From Brevibacterium epidermidis NBRC 14811 (GTDB taxonomy: Bacteria; Actinomycetota; Actinomycetes; Actinomycetales; Brevibacteriaceae): a stretch of 64,000 nucleotides of DNA. The notes under the pieces were generated by a model. It saw only the letters and a program-made list of their open reading frames with translations, had not been told where the DNA came from and searched no databases. This document shows positions 35,042-43,708 of this stretch, one piece after another. The translations under genes and the position numbers were made by a program. The stretch is from positions 434,001 through 498,000 of the forward strand of contig NZ_BCSJ01000003.1 in the NCBI RefSeq assembly GCF_001570805.1. Reading direction: 5' to 3'. Positions within the stretch are counted from its first letter, which is position 1. The number at the start of each line of letters is the position of its first letter.

Positions 35042-36115
35042 TCACTCAACCGGGTAGGCGTGCAGTGCGGAGGTGTCGACCTCGACGAAGACATGCGTGC
35101 CGACCTTGACGTTGGCACGCAGTTCGGTGATCGTCGCGCCGAGTCCTGGATGCAGAACGCCGAACCCGGCCTGATCTGTCGGCCGGTCCGTTACGCCGGC
35201 GAGGTCGGCGAGGTCGACGTCGAGGGCCAGGCCCATCTCCGTGTCGACCGGTGAGAGCTTCGCCTGCAGGCAGGAACCGCGATCGCGCAGTCCGGTGACG
35301 ATGGTTTCGAACACCGTCGCCGAGGTGAACGCCGGGTCGTGTTCGTCCAGTGACAGGAGGGCGGCACGCCACCCGAGAGTCACGAACACCTTCCCGTCGA
35401 GTTCCGTGCGGGCGCGCACGGCCGAATGGCCGATGGACAGCCATCCCTTCCGGGCCAGCCCGGAATAGACGTTGACTCCGCTGAGCTCGGCCGGCAGCGA
35501 ACCGCGCGGTTCGGTGACGATCTGCTCCAAGGAGCCGAACGCGACGAGTTGGTCCTTTTCGATATCGGCCACCCCCGCCTCGGCGATGGCGTGGTCGGTC
35601 AGTGAATTCGAGCTGAAGACGACCCCGCGACCCTCCTGGGCGACGAGTTCGGCGAAGCGACCCCGCAGCCCGGTGCGCAGATGACCGGGAACCGAACCGA
35701 ACGGGTCGATGAGGGTCAACCACTTCGCGCCGCTCGCCCAAGTCGCAGCCAGGGCGAGGCGGGCGCGATCGGTCGCATCGAGGTCGTCGATGCGACGGCG
35801 CAGAACATCGGAACGCAGTCCGAATGCTGTCAGTGCAGCGGATGGATCCGCTGCCGATGCCGCCTCCCCAGATCCGGCATCGGCTTCGCGAAGATAGCTC
35901 TTCATCCAGCTGCGCACACGCGAACGACCCGACCGGCGACCGGTCGGGAAGCGTGGTGGCGGTGCGACGTTCGGCAGGGCCGCCGCGGACAGCACCACCG
36001 AAGTGGTGCTGTCCGGGCTGCCCATGAGTCCGAGCATTGTCCCTGCTCGCAGACGTCCGAGGTCGATCTCGCGTCCGTCGAGCTGCAGCCCCGCGAGGGA
36101 CAATTCATCGTTCAA
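35042..36115 (-). CDS. ABC-ATPase-like protein with lost catalytic motifs (pseudo-ATPase) and TOBE-like C-terminus
   Basis: 357 aa, starting 6 bp after the LPXTG gene. The layout follows an importer ATPase: a P-loop position reading LGLMGSPDSTTSVV, a helical region, a signature position reading LDATDRARLALAATWASG, a Walker B position reading WLTLIDPFGSV, a switch region VVFSSNSLTDHAIAEAGVAD with KDQLVAFGSLEQI (compare the usual DGRIVQxGTPEEI), and a TOBE-like ending ITELRANVKVGTHVFVEVD. The P-loop GK, the LSGGQ, the Walker B Glu and the switch His are all absent. It cannot be expected to hydrolyse ATP. Codon use is normal and the frame is intact, so it is not a decaying pseudogene. A structural or regulatory role is inferred. 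Confidence 0.7.
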   Translation of the reverse strand: MNDELSLAGLQLDGREIDLGRLRAGTMLGLMGSPDSTTSVVLSAAALPNVAPPPRFPTGRRSGRSRVRSWMKSYLREADAGSGEAASAADPSAALTAFGLRSDVLRRRIDDLDATDRARLALAATWASGAKWLTLIDPFGSVPGHLRTGLRGRFAELVAQEGRGVVFSSNSLTDHAIAEAGVADIEKDQLVAFGSLEQIVTEPRGSLPAELSGVNVYSGLARKGWLSIGHSAVRARTELDGKVFVTLGWRAALLSLDEHDPAFTSATVFETIVTGLRDRGSCLQAKLSPVDTEMGLALDVDLADLAGVTDRPTDQAGFGVLHPGLGATITELRANVKVGTHVFVEVDTSALHAYPVE

Positions 36116-36121
36116 CGGAGC

Positions 36122-37693
36122 TTAGAACTCCGCGGGATCGTCGGAGGCGTTCATCCGCCGACGGGTGATGATGACGGCTGCTGCACCGACTGCGAGCAGA
36201 CCGACACCGAGTGCCAGTCCGGTCATCTCGGCACCGGTGCGCGGCAGGTCGCTGCCAGAGTCGCCCTGGCCGTTGCCGTTTCCGTTTCCGCCTTCGTCGA
36301 CGGCGGTGCCGTTGGTAAGTACGGTGAAGCTTCCGCCCTGGGGCTCATCGAAGCTCTCGGCCTGGGCACGCACGTTGTAGGTGCCGAGCACGGCCTTGAC
36401 CTTGGCCTGGACACCGAACGTGACCTTGCCTTCGGAATCGGCTTCCTTGGTCATCGTGTAGCGATCGACCTTGCCCTGGGCATGCTCGACCGTGATGGAG
36501 ACCTTCTCGCCGGGCTGAGCTCCGCTGACGCCGATCTTGATGCCGTCGTTCAGGAAGTCCTCGGAGCTGACCTCGGTCGGGTTGATGAACATCGACGCCT
36601 GCGCGGCTGCGGCAGGCTTCTTGTCCTCGGTGCCGGGGCTGGCCGGACCGGTGGACTCGGGAGCCTCGTCCTTCTTCTCGTCCTTCTCGTCCTTCTCGTC
36701 GCCTTCGGTAGCGTCTTCAGCCGGCGACTTCGACTTCTTGTCGGCGTCGTCGGAGTCCTTGGCGCCTTCAGCGTCGTCGGAATCCTCAGCCTTCGGGCTT
36801 TGGTCCTTCTTGGCGTCGTCGGCTCCGTCAGACTCGTTGGCCTTGGCGTCGTCTGACTGGTCGTCGTCGGTCGGAGCCTCAGCCGGTCCCGGCGTCACAT
36901 CGTCGGCAGGAGCCTTCTTGGCCTTGTCGGTCTCAGTCGGGCTCGGCTTCGGCGCCTCAGTGGTGGGCTCTTCAGTCTTGGTCTCGGTCGGTTCCGGGGC
37001 CTTGGTGGTCGGATCGTCGGTCTTCGTCTCCGAAGGCTTCGGCGCGTCTGTCGTCGGCTCGTCAGTCTTGGTCTCAGACGGCTCCGGGGACTCCGTTTTG
37101 CTGGGAGTCTCGTCCGGAGTCTGGATCGGACCGGTGGCCGAGTCGCACTTGTCCTCGTCCTTGTTGTCGCCCTCGCCCGGTTCGTCGACCTCGGAGGCCT
37201 TGGAGACGACATCGAAGGTCACCTTCGAGGACTTCTCTTCGGACTTGAGGTCGGTGAGGTAGAGCGAGTATTCGCCGACAGGAACCTGTGCACCGTCAGT
37301 GACGGTGAAGAAGTAGGTGCCGGAGACCTTTCCGTCATCGTCGACCGTGAGCTTCTTGTCCGGCGAGTATTCGGTGCCATCGGTGCCGACAACGGTCACC
37401 GTGGCCTTCTCGTCGGGGGTGAACCCGGTGCCGGAGAAGCCGATTCCTTTTTTGTCGTTCGCGATGTCGGCGCGGGTCACCTGCGCCTGCGCAAGGGTCG
37501 CCTGCGGATCCGACTCTTCGGGAACCGAGGAATCCGATTCGGAGCTGTTCGATGACTGCTGATCACCCTGGGCGCACAGCGGTTGCTGAGGGACCGTAGC
37601 GGTGGACTCTGTCGCTGCGAACGCCGGGGCGCCAGCAAGACCTGTCAATGCAACGGCTACTGCGGGGGCAAGCACAAGACGCGAGGTCTTCAC
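36122..37693 (-). CDS. LPXTG cell-wall-anchored surface protein with acidic repeat stalk
   Basis: 523 aa from a GTG at 37693, which has GAAAGG eight bases upstream; a longer GTG start at 37723 is less likely. Signal peptide MKTSRLVLAPAVAVALTGLA with AFAA cleavage. Two Ig-like/beta domains (about 40-140 and 385-480) flank a long stalk rich in Asp, Glu, Lys, Thr and Pro, including three 14-16 residue repeats of the form PSETKTDEPTTDAPK. The sorting signal is LPRTG, a hydrophobic segment and RRRMNASDD. Sortase would link it to peptidoglycan. First gene of the operon with the pseudo-ATPase and the exported protein. Confidence 0.9.
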   Translation of the reverse strand: MKTSRLVLAPAVAVALTGLAGAPAFAATESTATVPQQPLCAQGDQQSSNSSESDSSVPEESDPQATLAQAQVTRADIANDKKGIGFSGTGFTPDEKATVTVVGTDGTEYSPDKKLTVDDDGKVSGTYFFTVTDGAQVPVGEYSLYLTDLKSEEKSSKVTFDVVSKASEVDEPGEGDNKDEDKCDSATGPIQTPDETPSKTESPEPSETKTDEPTTDAPKPSETKTDDPTTKAPEPTETKTEEPTTEAPKPSPTETDKAKKAPADDVTPGPAEAPTDDDQSDDAKANESDGADDAKKDQSPKAEDSDDAEGAKDSDDADKKSKSPAEDATEGDEKDEKDEKKDEAPESTGPASPGTEDKKPAAAAQASMFINPTEVSSEDFLNDGIKIGVSGAQPGEKVSITVEHAQGKVDRYTMTKEADSEGKVTFGVQAKVKAVLGTYNVRAQAESFDEPQGGSFTVLTNGTAVDEGGNGNGNGQGDSGSDLPRTGAEMTGLALGVGLLAVGAAAVIITRRRMNASDDPAEF

Positions 37694-37903
37694 AGTAATG
37701 CCTTTCGATTGTTGTCTACCCACGAAAGACGATGGACTCCCGGCATTCCTTGGCTTAAGAAGGGGAAGGCACCATCGTGCGCGGGTCCGTACAGCTCATA
37801 ACCCTAAAGCATTCATCCGTCGCTATGGGGAGACACACGGGTAAAAATCAGGAGAATTCCGGAAAATCGTTATCTGTTTGTGACATAGATTCGGCGTGTC
37901 GGT

Positions 37904-37953
37904 CGAAATCTTTCGCGGATTCGACGTGATTGACTCACACGCTCGCGAGCGTG
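37904..37953. promoter_or_regulatory. Two palindromes in the dcd / surface protein divergent region
   Basis: CGAAA-TC-TTTCG at 37904-37915 and the perfect 16-bp palindrome CACGCTCGCGAGCGTG at 37938-37953 lie in the 289-bp gap between the divergent genes, 30 to 80 bp before the dcd start. Possible operators; the binding proteins are unknown. Confidence 0.4.
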
Positions 37954-37982
37954 GGAAGCCCGGAACGACTACCATCGGAATC

Positions 37983-38561
37983 GTGACTCTCCTTTCCGAC
38001 CGCGACATCCGCGCCGAGCTCGACTCCGGACGCATCGCCCTCGACCCCTACGACCCTTCGCTGATCCAGCCGGCCAGCGTCGACGTGTGTCTCGATCGTT
38101 ACTTCCGGCTTTTCGACAACCACAAGTACGCGGTCATCGATCCGAGCCTCGAGCAACCCGAGCTCACGCGCTACGTCGAAGCCGCTCCGGGGGAGCCCTT
38201 CGTCCTCCACCCGGGCGAGTTCGTCCTCGCCTCCACTCATGAGCTCGTGACTCTGCCCGTCGATGTCGCCGCTCGACTCGAGGGCAAGTCCTCGCTCGGG
38301 CGTCTCGGCCTTCTGACCCACTCGACGGCCGGCTTCATCGACCCCGGCTTCAGCGGCCACGTCACCCTGGAGCTGTCGAACGTCGCGACGCTGCCGATCA
38401 CTCTGTGGCCGGGAATGAAGATCGGCCAGCTCTGCTTCTTCCGACTCAGCTCGGCAGCGGAGAATCCCTACGGTTCCAAGGCCACGGGCAACCGCTACCA
38501 GGGCCAGCGCGGACCGACCGCTTCCCGTTCGCACCTCAACTTCTACCGGAGGGACATGTGA
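37983..38561 (+). CDS. dcd: dCTP deaminase
   Basis: 192 aa from the GTG at 37983 ([18 protein letters not shown]), the usual start of this family. Motifs: [11 protein letters not shown], the substrate/metal loop [23 protein letters not shown] and the catalytic Glu in VTLELSN, then [14 protein letters not shown] and [14 protein letters not shown]. Very similar in pattern to mycobacterial Dcd, which is bifunctional and turns dCTP directly into dUMP. It supplies dUMP for thymidylate synthesis and works as a trimer in the cytoplasm. Its stop overlaps the GTG of the following gene by four bases. Confidence 0.94.
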   Translation: MTLLSDRDIRAELDSGRIALDPYDPSLIQPASVDVCLDRYFRLFDNHKYAVIDPSLEQPELTRYVEAAPGEPFVLHPGEFVLASTHELVTLPVDVAARLEGKSSLGRLGLLTHSTAGFIDPGFSGHVTLELSNVATLPITLWPGMKIGQLCFFRLSSAAENPYGSKATGNRYQGQRGPTASRSHLNFYRRDM

Positions 38562-39892
38562 TCACCCGCCGCGAACTGCGGCTGCAACGCGAAGCCGCTG
38601 AACGCGCCGCCCGGGAACAGGCAGACGCCGCGCGCTACCAGGTTCCCGACGCTCCGGCGCCGGGTGCCCCGGCCGCACGCACTCCAGTTCCCGACGCTGA
38701 GGCGACGGGCGTGCAGTTCCCAGCTGTCCAGGCTTCGGGCGTCTCGAACGCGACTGGAGCCGGATCCTCCGCACCCCCGGCAGTCGCCGCCCCCGGTGCA
38801 CCCACCCTGGTTCCCGATGGCAGGACTCCCGCGAACCAGGGTTCCGGGGCCCCGACCCCCGAAACCCAAGCCGCGAGCCGGCGGCGGACCGGGATGCCGT
38901 CGACGGGACGGCCCGGCTACGGCGGTGACACATCCACGCCGAAGGACACGGCCACCTCGGCGGATCTGCGGGGTTTCCACCTCATCCTCCTCGATGACGC
39001 TGTCGAGGTCTCCGACGTCCTCGCGCTCATCCACAACAAGCTGCCCGATCTGCGCCCGGTGCTCGACGAGCACGGGCAGATGCGACTGAGCAGGCACTCC
39101 CGCCTGAGTTCGGGGGTGGCCCTCGATCCCGCCGATGCCGCCGCGCTCGAGGTTCCCGAGTGGGTCCAACATGCCGTCGTCATCGACTGCCCCCGCGACC
39201 GGCAGCCGACCCCGCCGCCTGACTGGTTCGCCGATGCCGATGGACTCCACGAGGCCTTCCCGAACGGAATGCCGGACCGGGAGGAGGAGCGCATGCTCAG
39301 CCTCATGCTCTCCGTCGCCTCCCGACTCCACACGGGCGTGCGCCTGGCTGACGAGCCAGATCTGCCGACCCGGGTGATCATCCCCGACCCCGAGGCGAAG
39401 GTCGACCTCTACATCTACTCCTCGTACTGGATGGAACCGCCCGTCGCGCTCGACTTCGTGCGCCGTCATGCCCCGCACGCCTTCCAGCAGGCCCTGCCCA
39501 CCCCCGACGAGGATGTGCTGGCCCAAGCGAGCATCGACGACCCGCTCTTCGACCCCTCCGCCCCGGTCATCCTCGACGGCTATGCCCTGCTCGTCCCGCT
39601 GGGCGAGATCGACGAATCTGCTGGCAGCCTCGAGATCCGTGTGATGGAGGCCGAGTGGGTTCCGCCGATCATCGCCGCCCACACCGATGCCCCGCAGATC
39701 GAATACCACGTGCACTGGATGGACACCGAGTCGAAGCGCTATCAGCCGAACCAGCGACGACGATTCCGGCGGATGCGCAGCCAGGTGGCGCAGCTGACCG
39801 ACGCGATCGGAGCCGAGCTGCTCGTCGGCTCCGCAGGCATCGGACTCGACGAGAACGGCTTCCTCGTGACCAGTCGACAGCTGCGTGCGTGA
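38558..39892 (+). CDS. Unknown protein coupled to dcd, with Pro/Ala-rich N-terminus
   Basis: 444 aa, starting at a GTG inside the dcd stop with GGAGGG well placed upstream. Residues 1-20 form a charged helix ([17 protein letters not shown]), residues about 25-125 are Ala/Pro/Gly-rich and disordered, and about 130-444 look folded: [77 protein letters not shown]. No signal peptide, membrane segment or known motif. I do not recognise the family. Codon use matches its neighbours. Coupling to dcd suggests coordinated expression, not a proven joint function. Confidence 0.75.
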   Translation: MITRRELRLQREAAERAAREQADAARYQVPDAPAPGAPAARTPVPDAEATGVQFPAVQASGVSNATGAGSSAPPAVAAPGAPTLVPDGRTPANQGSGAPTPETQAASRRRTGMPSTGRPGYGGDTSTPKDTATSADLRGFHLILLDDAVEVSDVLALIHNKLPDLRPVLDEHGQMRLSRHSRLSSGVALDPADAAALEVPEWVQHAVVIDCPRDRQPTPPPDWFADADGLHEAFPNGMPDREEERMLSLMLSVASRLHTGVRLADEPDLPTRVIIPDPEAKVDLYIYSSYWMEPPVALDFVRRHAPHAFQQALPTPDEDVLAQASIDDPLFDPSAPVILDGYALLVPLGEIDESAGSLEIRVMEAEWVPPIIAAHTDAPQIEYHVHWMDTESKRYQPNQRRRFRRMRSQVAQLTDAIGAELLVGSAGIGLDENGFLVTSRQLRA

Positions 39893-40019
39893 TCGGTGTC
39901 GTGCCGGGGCAGAACCTGTCTCAGCTCACACCGGGTGATTGGGGAAACGACACCTGTCCGTGCGAAAATGACCTGACGAACCTTTCTCACAAACAGGCAT
40001 ATGACGGAGGTGGCCGCCG

Positions 40020-43000
40020 GTGATAGTCATGACAGGGGCCTTTTTCGGGGCATCTGTCATCGCCTACCCTCTGGTTCGTCTGCTCGGCCGCAACGCCTTC
40101 TTCTTCCTCGCCCTCGTCCCCCTCGCGGGACTCCTGTGGAGCCTGTCGACGGTCTCCGAGATCTTCGGCCCTGCCGCCCAGCCGCTCGTGGAGAATCTGG
40201 ACTGGCTGCCCGAACTCGGCCTTGCCGGAATCTTCCGCCTCGACGTGCTCTCGTGGATCATGACGCTGCTGGTCACCGGTGTCGGTGCCCTCGTCTTCGT
40301 CTACTGCGCACGCTACTTCCCGCCCGACGAGCCGGGACTGGCTCGGTTCGCGGGAATCTTCATGGCCTTCGCCGGAATGATGTACGGGCTCGTCGTCGCC
40401 GACGAACTGCTCATGCTCTACCTGTTCTGGGAGGGCACCACAGTCTTCTCCTACCTGCTTATCGGGCACAGCCAGTCCCGCCGCCGCTCGAGGCAGGCGG
40501 CCCTGCAGGCACTCATCGTCACCACCGCCGGCGGACTGGCCATGCTCGTGGGCATGGTCCTGCTCATCACCGCCACCGGCACCGGGCAGATCTCGACCCT
40601 GGTCGACCGTGCCCAGTCCGGAATGGACACCGGCGGAGTCATCGTCTCCGCGGTCATCCTCATCCTCGTCGGTGCGATCTCGAAGTCCGCGCTCATGCCG
40701 TTCCACTTCTGGCTGCCCGGCGCTATGGCAGCACCCACTCCGGTGAGTGCCTATCTGCACGCCGCGGCCATGGTCAAGGCTGGTATCTACCTCGTCCTGC
40801 GCTTGGCACCCGGCTACAACAACATCCCCGGCTGGTCCGAGGTGCTGCTCACCCTGGGACTGCTGACGATGTTCATCGGCGGTTGGCAGGCGCTGAAGCA
40901 GACCGACCTCAAACTGCTGTTGGCCTTCGGTACGGTCTCCCAGCTCGGATTCCTCACCACCATGGCTTCGTTCGGCACTCCGGACATCACGAAAGCGGCC
41001 CTGGGCCTGCTCATCGCCCACGCGCTGTTCAAGTCCTGCCTGTTCCTGTGCGTCGGCATCATCGACCACCGTGCCGGCACCCGTGACCTGACGAAGCTCT
41101 CCGGCGGTTGGAAGGCGTTCCCCGTCGTCGCCGTGTGCGCGACGATCGCGGCCGCCTCGATGGCCGGGCTTCCCCCGCTGCTCGGCTTCGCCGCGAAGGA
41201 GGCCGCGTACTCGACCCTCCTGTCCTCACCGGACAAGGCCTCGGTCATCGGCTTCATCGGCATCATGATCGGCTCGATCCTCACCGTCGCCTACTCGGCC
41301 CGTTTCGTCTGGGGTGCGTTCTCCACGAAACCGGGAGTCGACGACATCGCCCGCCGCGACGAGAAGCTCACCCTCGTCGTCTCCCCGCTCATCCTCACCG
41401 CACTGACCCTGGCGCTCGGCCCGGGAGTCGGACTGCTCGACGGCTACTTCTCAGCGTGGACCAGCGGACTGCCGGCGGTGGCCGAGGGCGACGGGCACTA
41501 CCACCTCGCGCTGTGGCACGGACTCGAACCGGCGCTCGCCTTCACCGCCGTAACCATAGCCGCGGGTCTCGCCCTGTTCATCTTCCGCCGGCCCTTCGCG
41601 AAGGTCCAGGCAACGCTGCCGTCGGGACTGGACTTCCACGAGCTCTACCGAATGCTCATCGGCTGGATGGAAGCCCTGGCGCTGTGGGTCACCGCCCGCA
41701 CCCAGCGCGGTTCGCTGCCGTTCTACCAGGGCGTGGTCTACCTCGTGCTCGTCGCCGGTGTGGGCCTGGCGATCATCTCCAATGACACGTGGAACATCAC
41801 CTTCCGGCTCTGGGACACCCCGCTGGACCTCATCGTCGCAGCCGTGCTCGTCATCGTCGCGATCGGTGCCACCCGGGCCAAGAAGCGCTTCACCGCCGTC
41901 GTCGTCACCGGCATCTCCGGCTACGCCATGGTCGCCTACTTCGCCTTCGTCGGCGCTCCCGACCTGGCCCTGACCCAGGTGCTCGTCGAGACCATCACGA
42001 TCGTCGTCTTCGTCCTCGTCCTCCGCCGGCTGCCGGCGCGCATCGGTGAGTCCACTGGTCGCCTCACTCCCGCCTGGCGGGCGATCATCGGCGGTGCCGT
42101 GGGCATCACCGTCATGCTCGTGGTCCTCATCGCCGCAGGTGTCCGCGTGGCCGATCCGATCTCCGTCGACTTCGGCGAGCTCGCCTACGAGCTCGGCCAC
42201 GGCACGAACATCGTCAACGTCACCCTCGTCGACATCCGCGCTTGGGACACGATGGGCGAGATCTCGGTGCTCGTGGCCGCTGGAACCGGTATCGCCGGAC
42301 TCATCTTCGTGCGTGGCCGCGAGGGTCACCTGCACCGGTTCGAAAGGAAGAAGGACGGCACCGAGGCGGCCGGCCGCATCCGCTTCCAGCCCGTGGCCGA
42401 GGATGTCGTCGACCTCCATCACACCGGCCGTGGGGAGGGCCTGTCGCAGAAGCGGGCGTCCTGGCTCATTGCCGGACGCACCCTGGCCCCGCGCAACCGC
42501 TCGATCATCCTCGAGGTCACCGCGCGCCTGATCTTCCACGCCGTCATCGTCTTCTCCGTCTACCTCCTCTTCGCCGGTCACAATGACCCGGGCGGCGGAT
42601 TCGCCGGCGGCCTCGTCGCCGGTCTCGCCCTCGTCGTGCGCTACCTCGCCGGAGGCAAGTACGAACTCGCCGAGGCGGCTCCCTTCACTCCCTCGGGAAT
42701 GCTGGGCACCGGTCTGACCACCGCGATACTGACCGTCATCGGCGGTTGGATCTGGGGAGATACGGTCTTCGACGCCGTCTACCTCGAAGGCGATCTGCCT
42801 CTGCTGGGACATCTGTCCTTCGGCACCTCGACGTTCTTCGACATCGGCGTCTACCTCATCGTCGTCGGCCTCATGCTCGACATCCTCCGCTCCCTCGGAG
42901 CCGAAGTCGACCTGCACCAAGAACGCGACGAGGCGATGCTGACCAACCGCATCCACGACAACGTGAACTTCTCCGACAACATGGGCGCCACCGCCGAACA

Positions 43001-43076
43001 CCGGGCAGTGTCCGAGATCATCGACCGCGTCAACGAACTCGACGTCGACAACGGTGCGGAAGGAGGCCGCCTATGA
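40020..43076 (+). CDS. mrpA: Na+/H+ antiporter subunit A with fused MrpB domain
   Basis: 1018 aa; GGAGG nine bases before the GTG at 40020. The N-terminal two thirds resemble complex I NuoL: LYLFWEGTTVFSYLLIGH with the conserved Glu, and SKSALMPFHFWLPGAMAAPTPVSAYLHAAAMVKAGIYL with the conserved Lys and His. The MrpA-specific middle and a C-terminal MrpB-like module (about 820-960, with AGHNDPGGGFAGGLVAGLALV) are fused, which explains why no separate mrpB is present. It is the core of the multi-subunit Mrp complex, which exchanges Na+ for H+ and supports pH and salt tolerance. First gene of a ten-gene overlapping operon. Confidence 0.95.
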   Translation: MIVMTGAFFGASVIAYPLVRLLGRNAFFFLALVPLAGLLWSLSTVSEIFGPAAQPLVENLDWLPELGLAGIFRLDVLSWIMTLLVTGVGALVFVYCARYFPPDEPGLARFAGIFMAFAGMMYGLVVADELLMLYLFWEGTTVFSYLLIGHSQSRRRSRQAALQALIVTTAGGLAMLVGMVLLITATGTGQISTLVDRAQSGMDTGGVIVSAVILILVGAISKSALMPFHFWLPGAMAAPTPVSAYLHAAAMVKAGIYLVLRLAPGYNNIPGWSEVLLTLGLLTMFIGGWQALKQTDLKLLLAFGTVSQLGFLTTMASFGTPDITKAALGLLIAHALFKSCLFLCVGIIDHRAGTRDLTKLSGGWKAFPVVAVCATIAAASMAGLPPLLGFAAKEAAYSTLLSSPDKASVIGFIGIMIGSILTVAYSARFVWGAFSTKPGVDDIARRDEKLTLVVSPLILTALTLALGPGVGLLDGYFSAWTSGLPAVAEGDGHYHLALWHGLEPALAFTAVTIAAGLALFIFRRPFAKVQATLPSGLDFHELYRMLIGWMEALALWVTARTQRGSLPFYQGVVYLVLVAGVGLAIISNDTWNITFRLWDTPLDLIVAAVLVIVAIGATRAKKRFTAVVVTGISGYAMVAYFAFVGAPDLALTQVLVETITIVVFVLVLRRLPARIGESTGRLTPAWRAIIGGAVGITVMLVVLIAAGVRVADPISVDFGELAYELGHGTNIVNVTLVDIRAWDTMGEISVLVAAGTGIAGLIFVRGREGHLHRFERKKDGTEAAGRIRFQPVAEDVVDLHHTGRGEGLSQKRASWLIAGRTLAPRNRSIILEVTARLIFHAVIVFSVYLLFAGHNDPGGGFAGGLVAGLALVVRYLAGGKYELAEAAPFTPSGMLGTGLTTAILTVIGGWIWGDTVFDAVYLEGDLPLLGHLSFGTSTFFDIGVYLIVVGLMLDILRSLGAEVDLHQERDEAMLTNRIHDNVNFSDNMGATAEHRAVSEIIDRVNELDVDNGAEGGRL

Positions 43077-43708
43077 GCGTCTCCTTCGTCATGGTCCTGG
43101 CCATGGGTGTCCTGATCGCCGCCGGCATCTACCTCATGCTCGAACGCTCGCTGACCCGCGTTCTGCTCGGGTTCATCCTGCTCGGCAACGGAGTCAACCT
43201 GCTCATCATCCTCACCGCCGGCCGCGGCGCCCCGCCTCTGACCGACGGTAAGAACCTGTCGACCGAAGGCATGTCCGATCCGCTGCCGCAGGCGCTCATC
43301 CTCACAGCCATCGTCATCACCTTCGCCGTGACGGCGTTCCTACTGGCGATGATCTACCGTTCCTGGAGGCTCATGCGCGCCGATTCGCTGCAGGACGACG
43401 ACACCGACCTCCAGGTGGCGATCACGAAGCTCATCGACTCCGAGGCGGAGGCGAGCACGGAGTACGACGACACCGAGTTCGGCGACGAGGCGGAGTCCCC
43501 GATCACCGGCGCCATCGATCTCGATGACGACGGCACCCCCGCAGAACGGGAGGACCTCGTCGACGACATCGAGGACGCACAGACTCCGGCCGAGGCCGAT
43601 GCCATCGCCGAGGAGGCGGTGGACTCGCAGACGGAGGCCCACAGCGCCACGGAGGCCGACGTTGCCGAAGAGGCCCGGGACGCGAAGCAGCAGGGAGACG
43701 ACGCATGA
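43073..43708 (+). CDS. mrpC: Na+/H+ antiporter subunit C with long acidic tail
   Basis: 211 aa, ATGA overlap with mrpA. Residues 1-105 are the NuoK-like subunit with three membrane segments (GVLIAAGIYLMLERSLTRVLLGFILLGNGVNL, then ALILTAIVITFAVTAFLLAM). Usual MrpC length is 110-150 aa; here a tail of about 90 residues rich in Asp, Glu and Ala (ESPITGAIDLDDDGTPAERE) follows on the cytoplasmic side. Confidence 0.93.
   Translation: MSVSFVMVLAMGVLIAAGIYLMLERSLTRVLLGFILLGNGVNLLIILTAGRGAPPLTDGKNLSTEGMSDPLPQALILTAIVITFAVTAFLLAMIYRSWRLMRADSLQDDDTDLQVAITKLIDSEAEASTEYDDTEFGDEAESPITGAIDLDDDGTPAEREDLVDDIEDAQTPAEADAIAEEAVDSQTEAHSATEADVAEEARDAKQQGDDA

Noticed and set aside
41451..43001. 516-codon antisense frame within mrpA
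   Set aside because: Acidic, His/Asp-rich translation typical of a reversed membrane protein gene; no start signals or known motifs.
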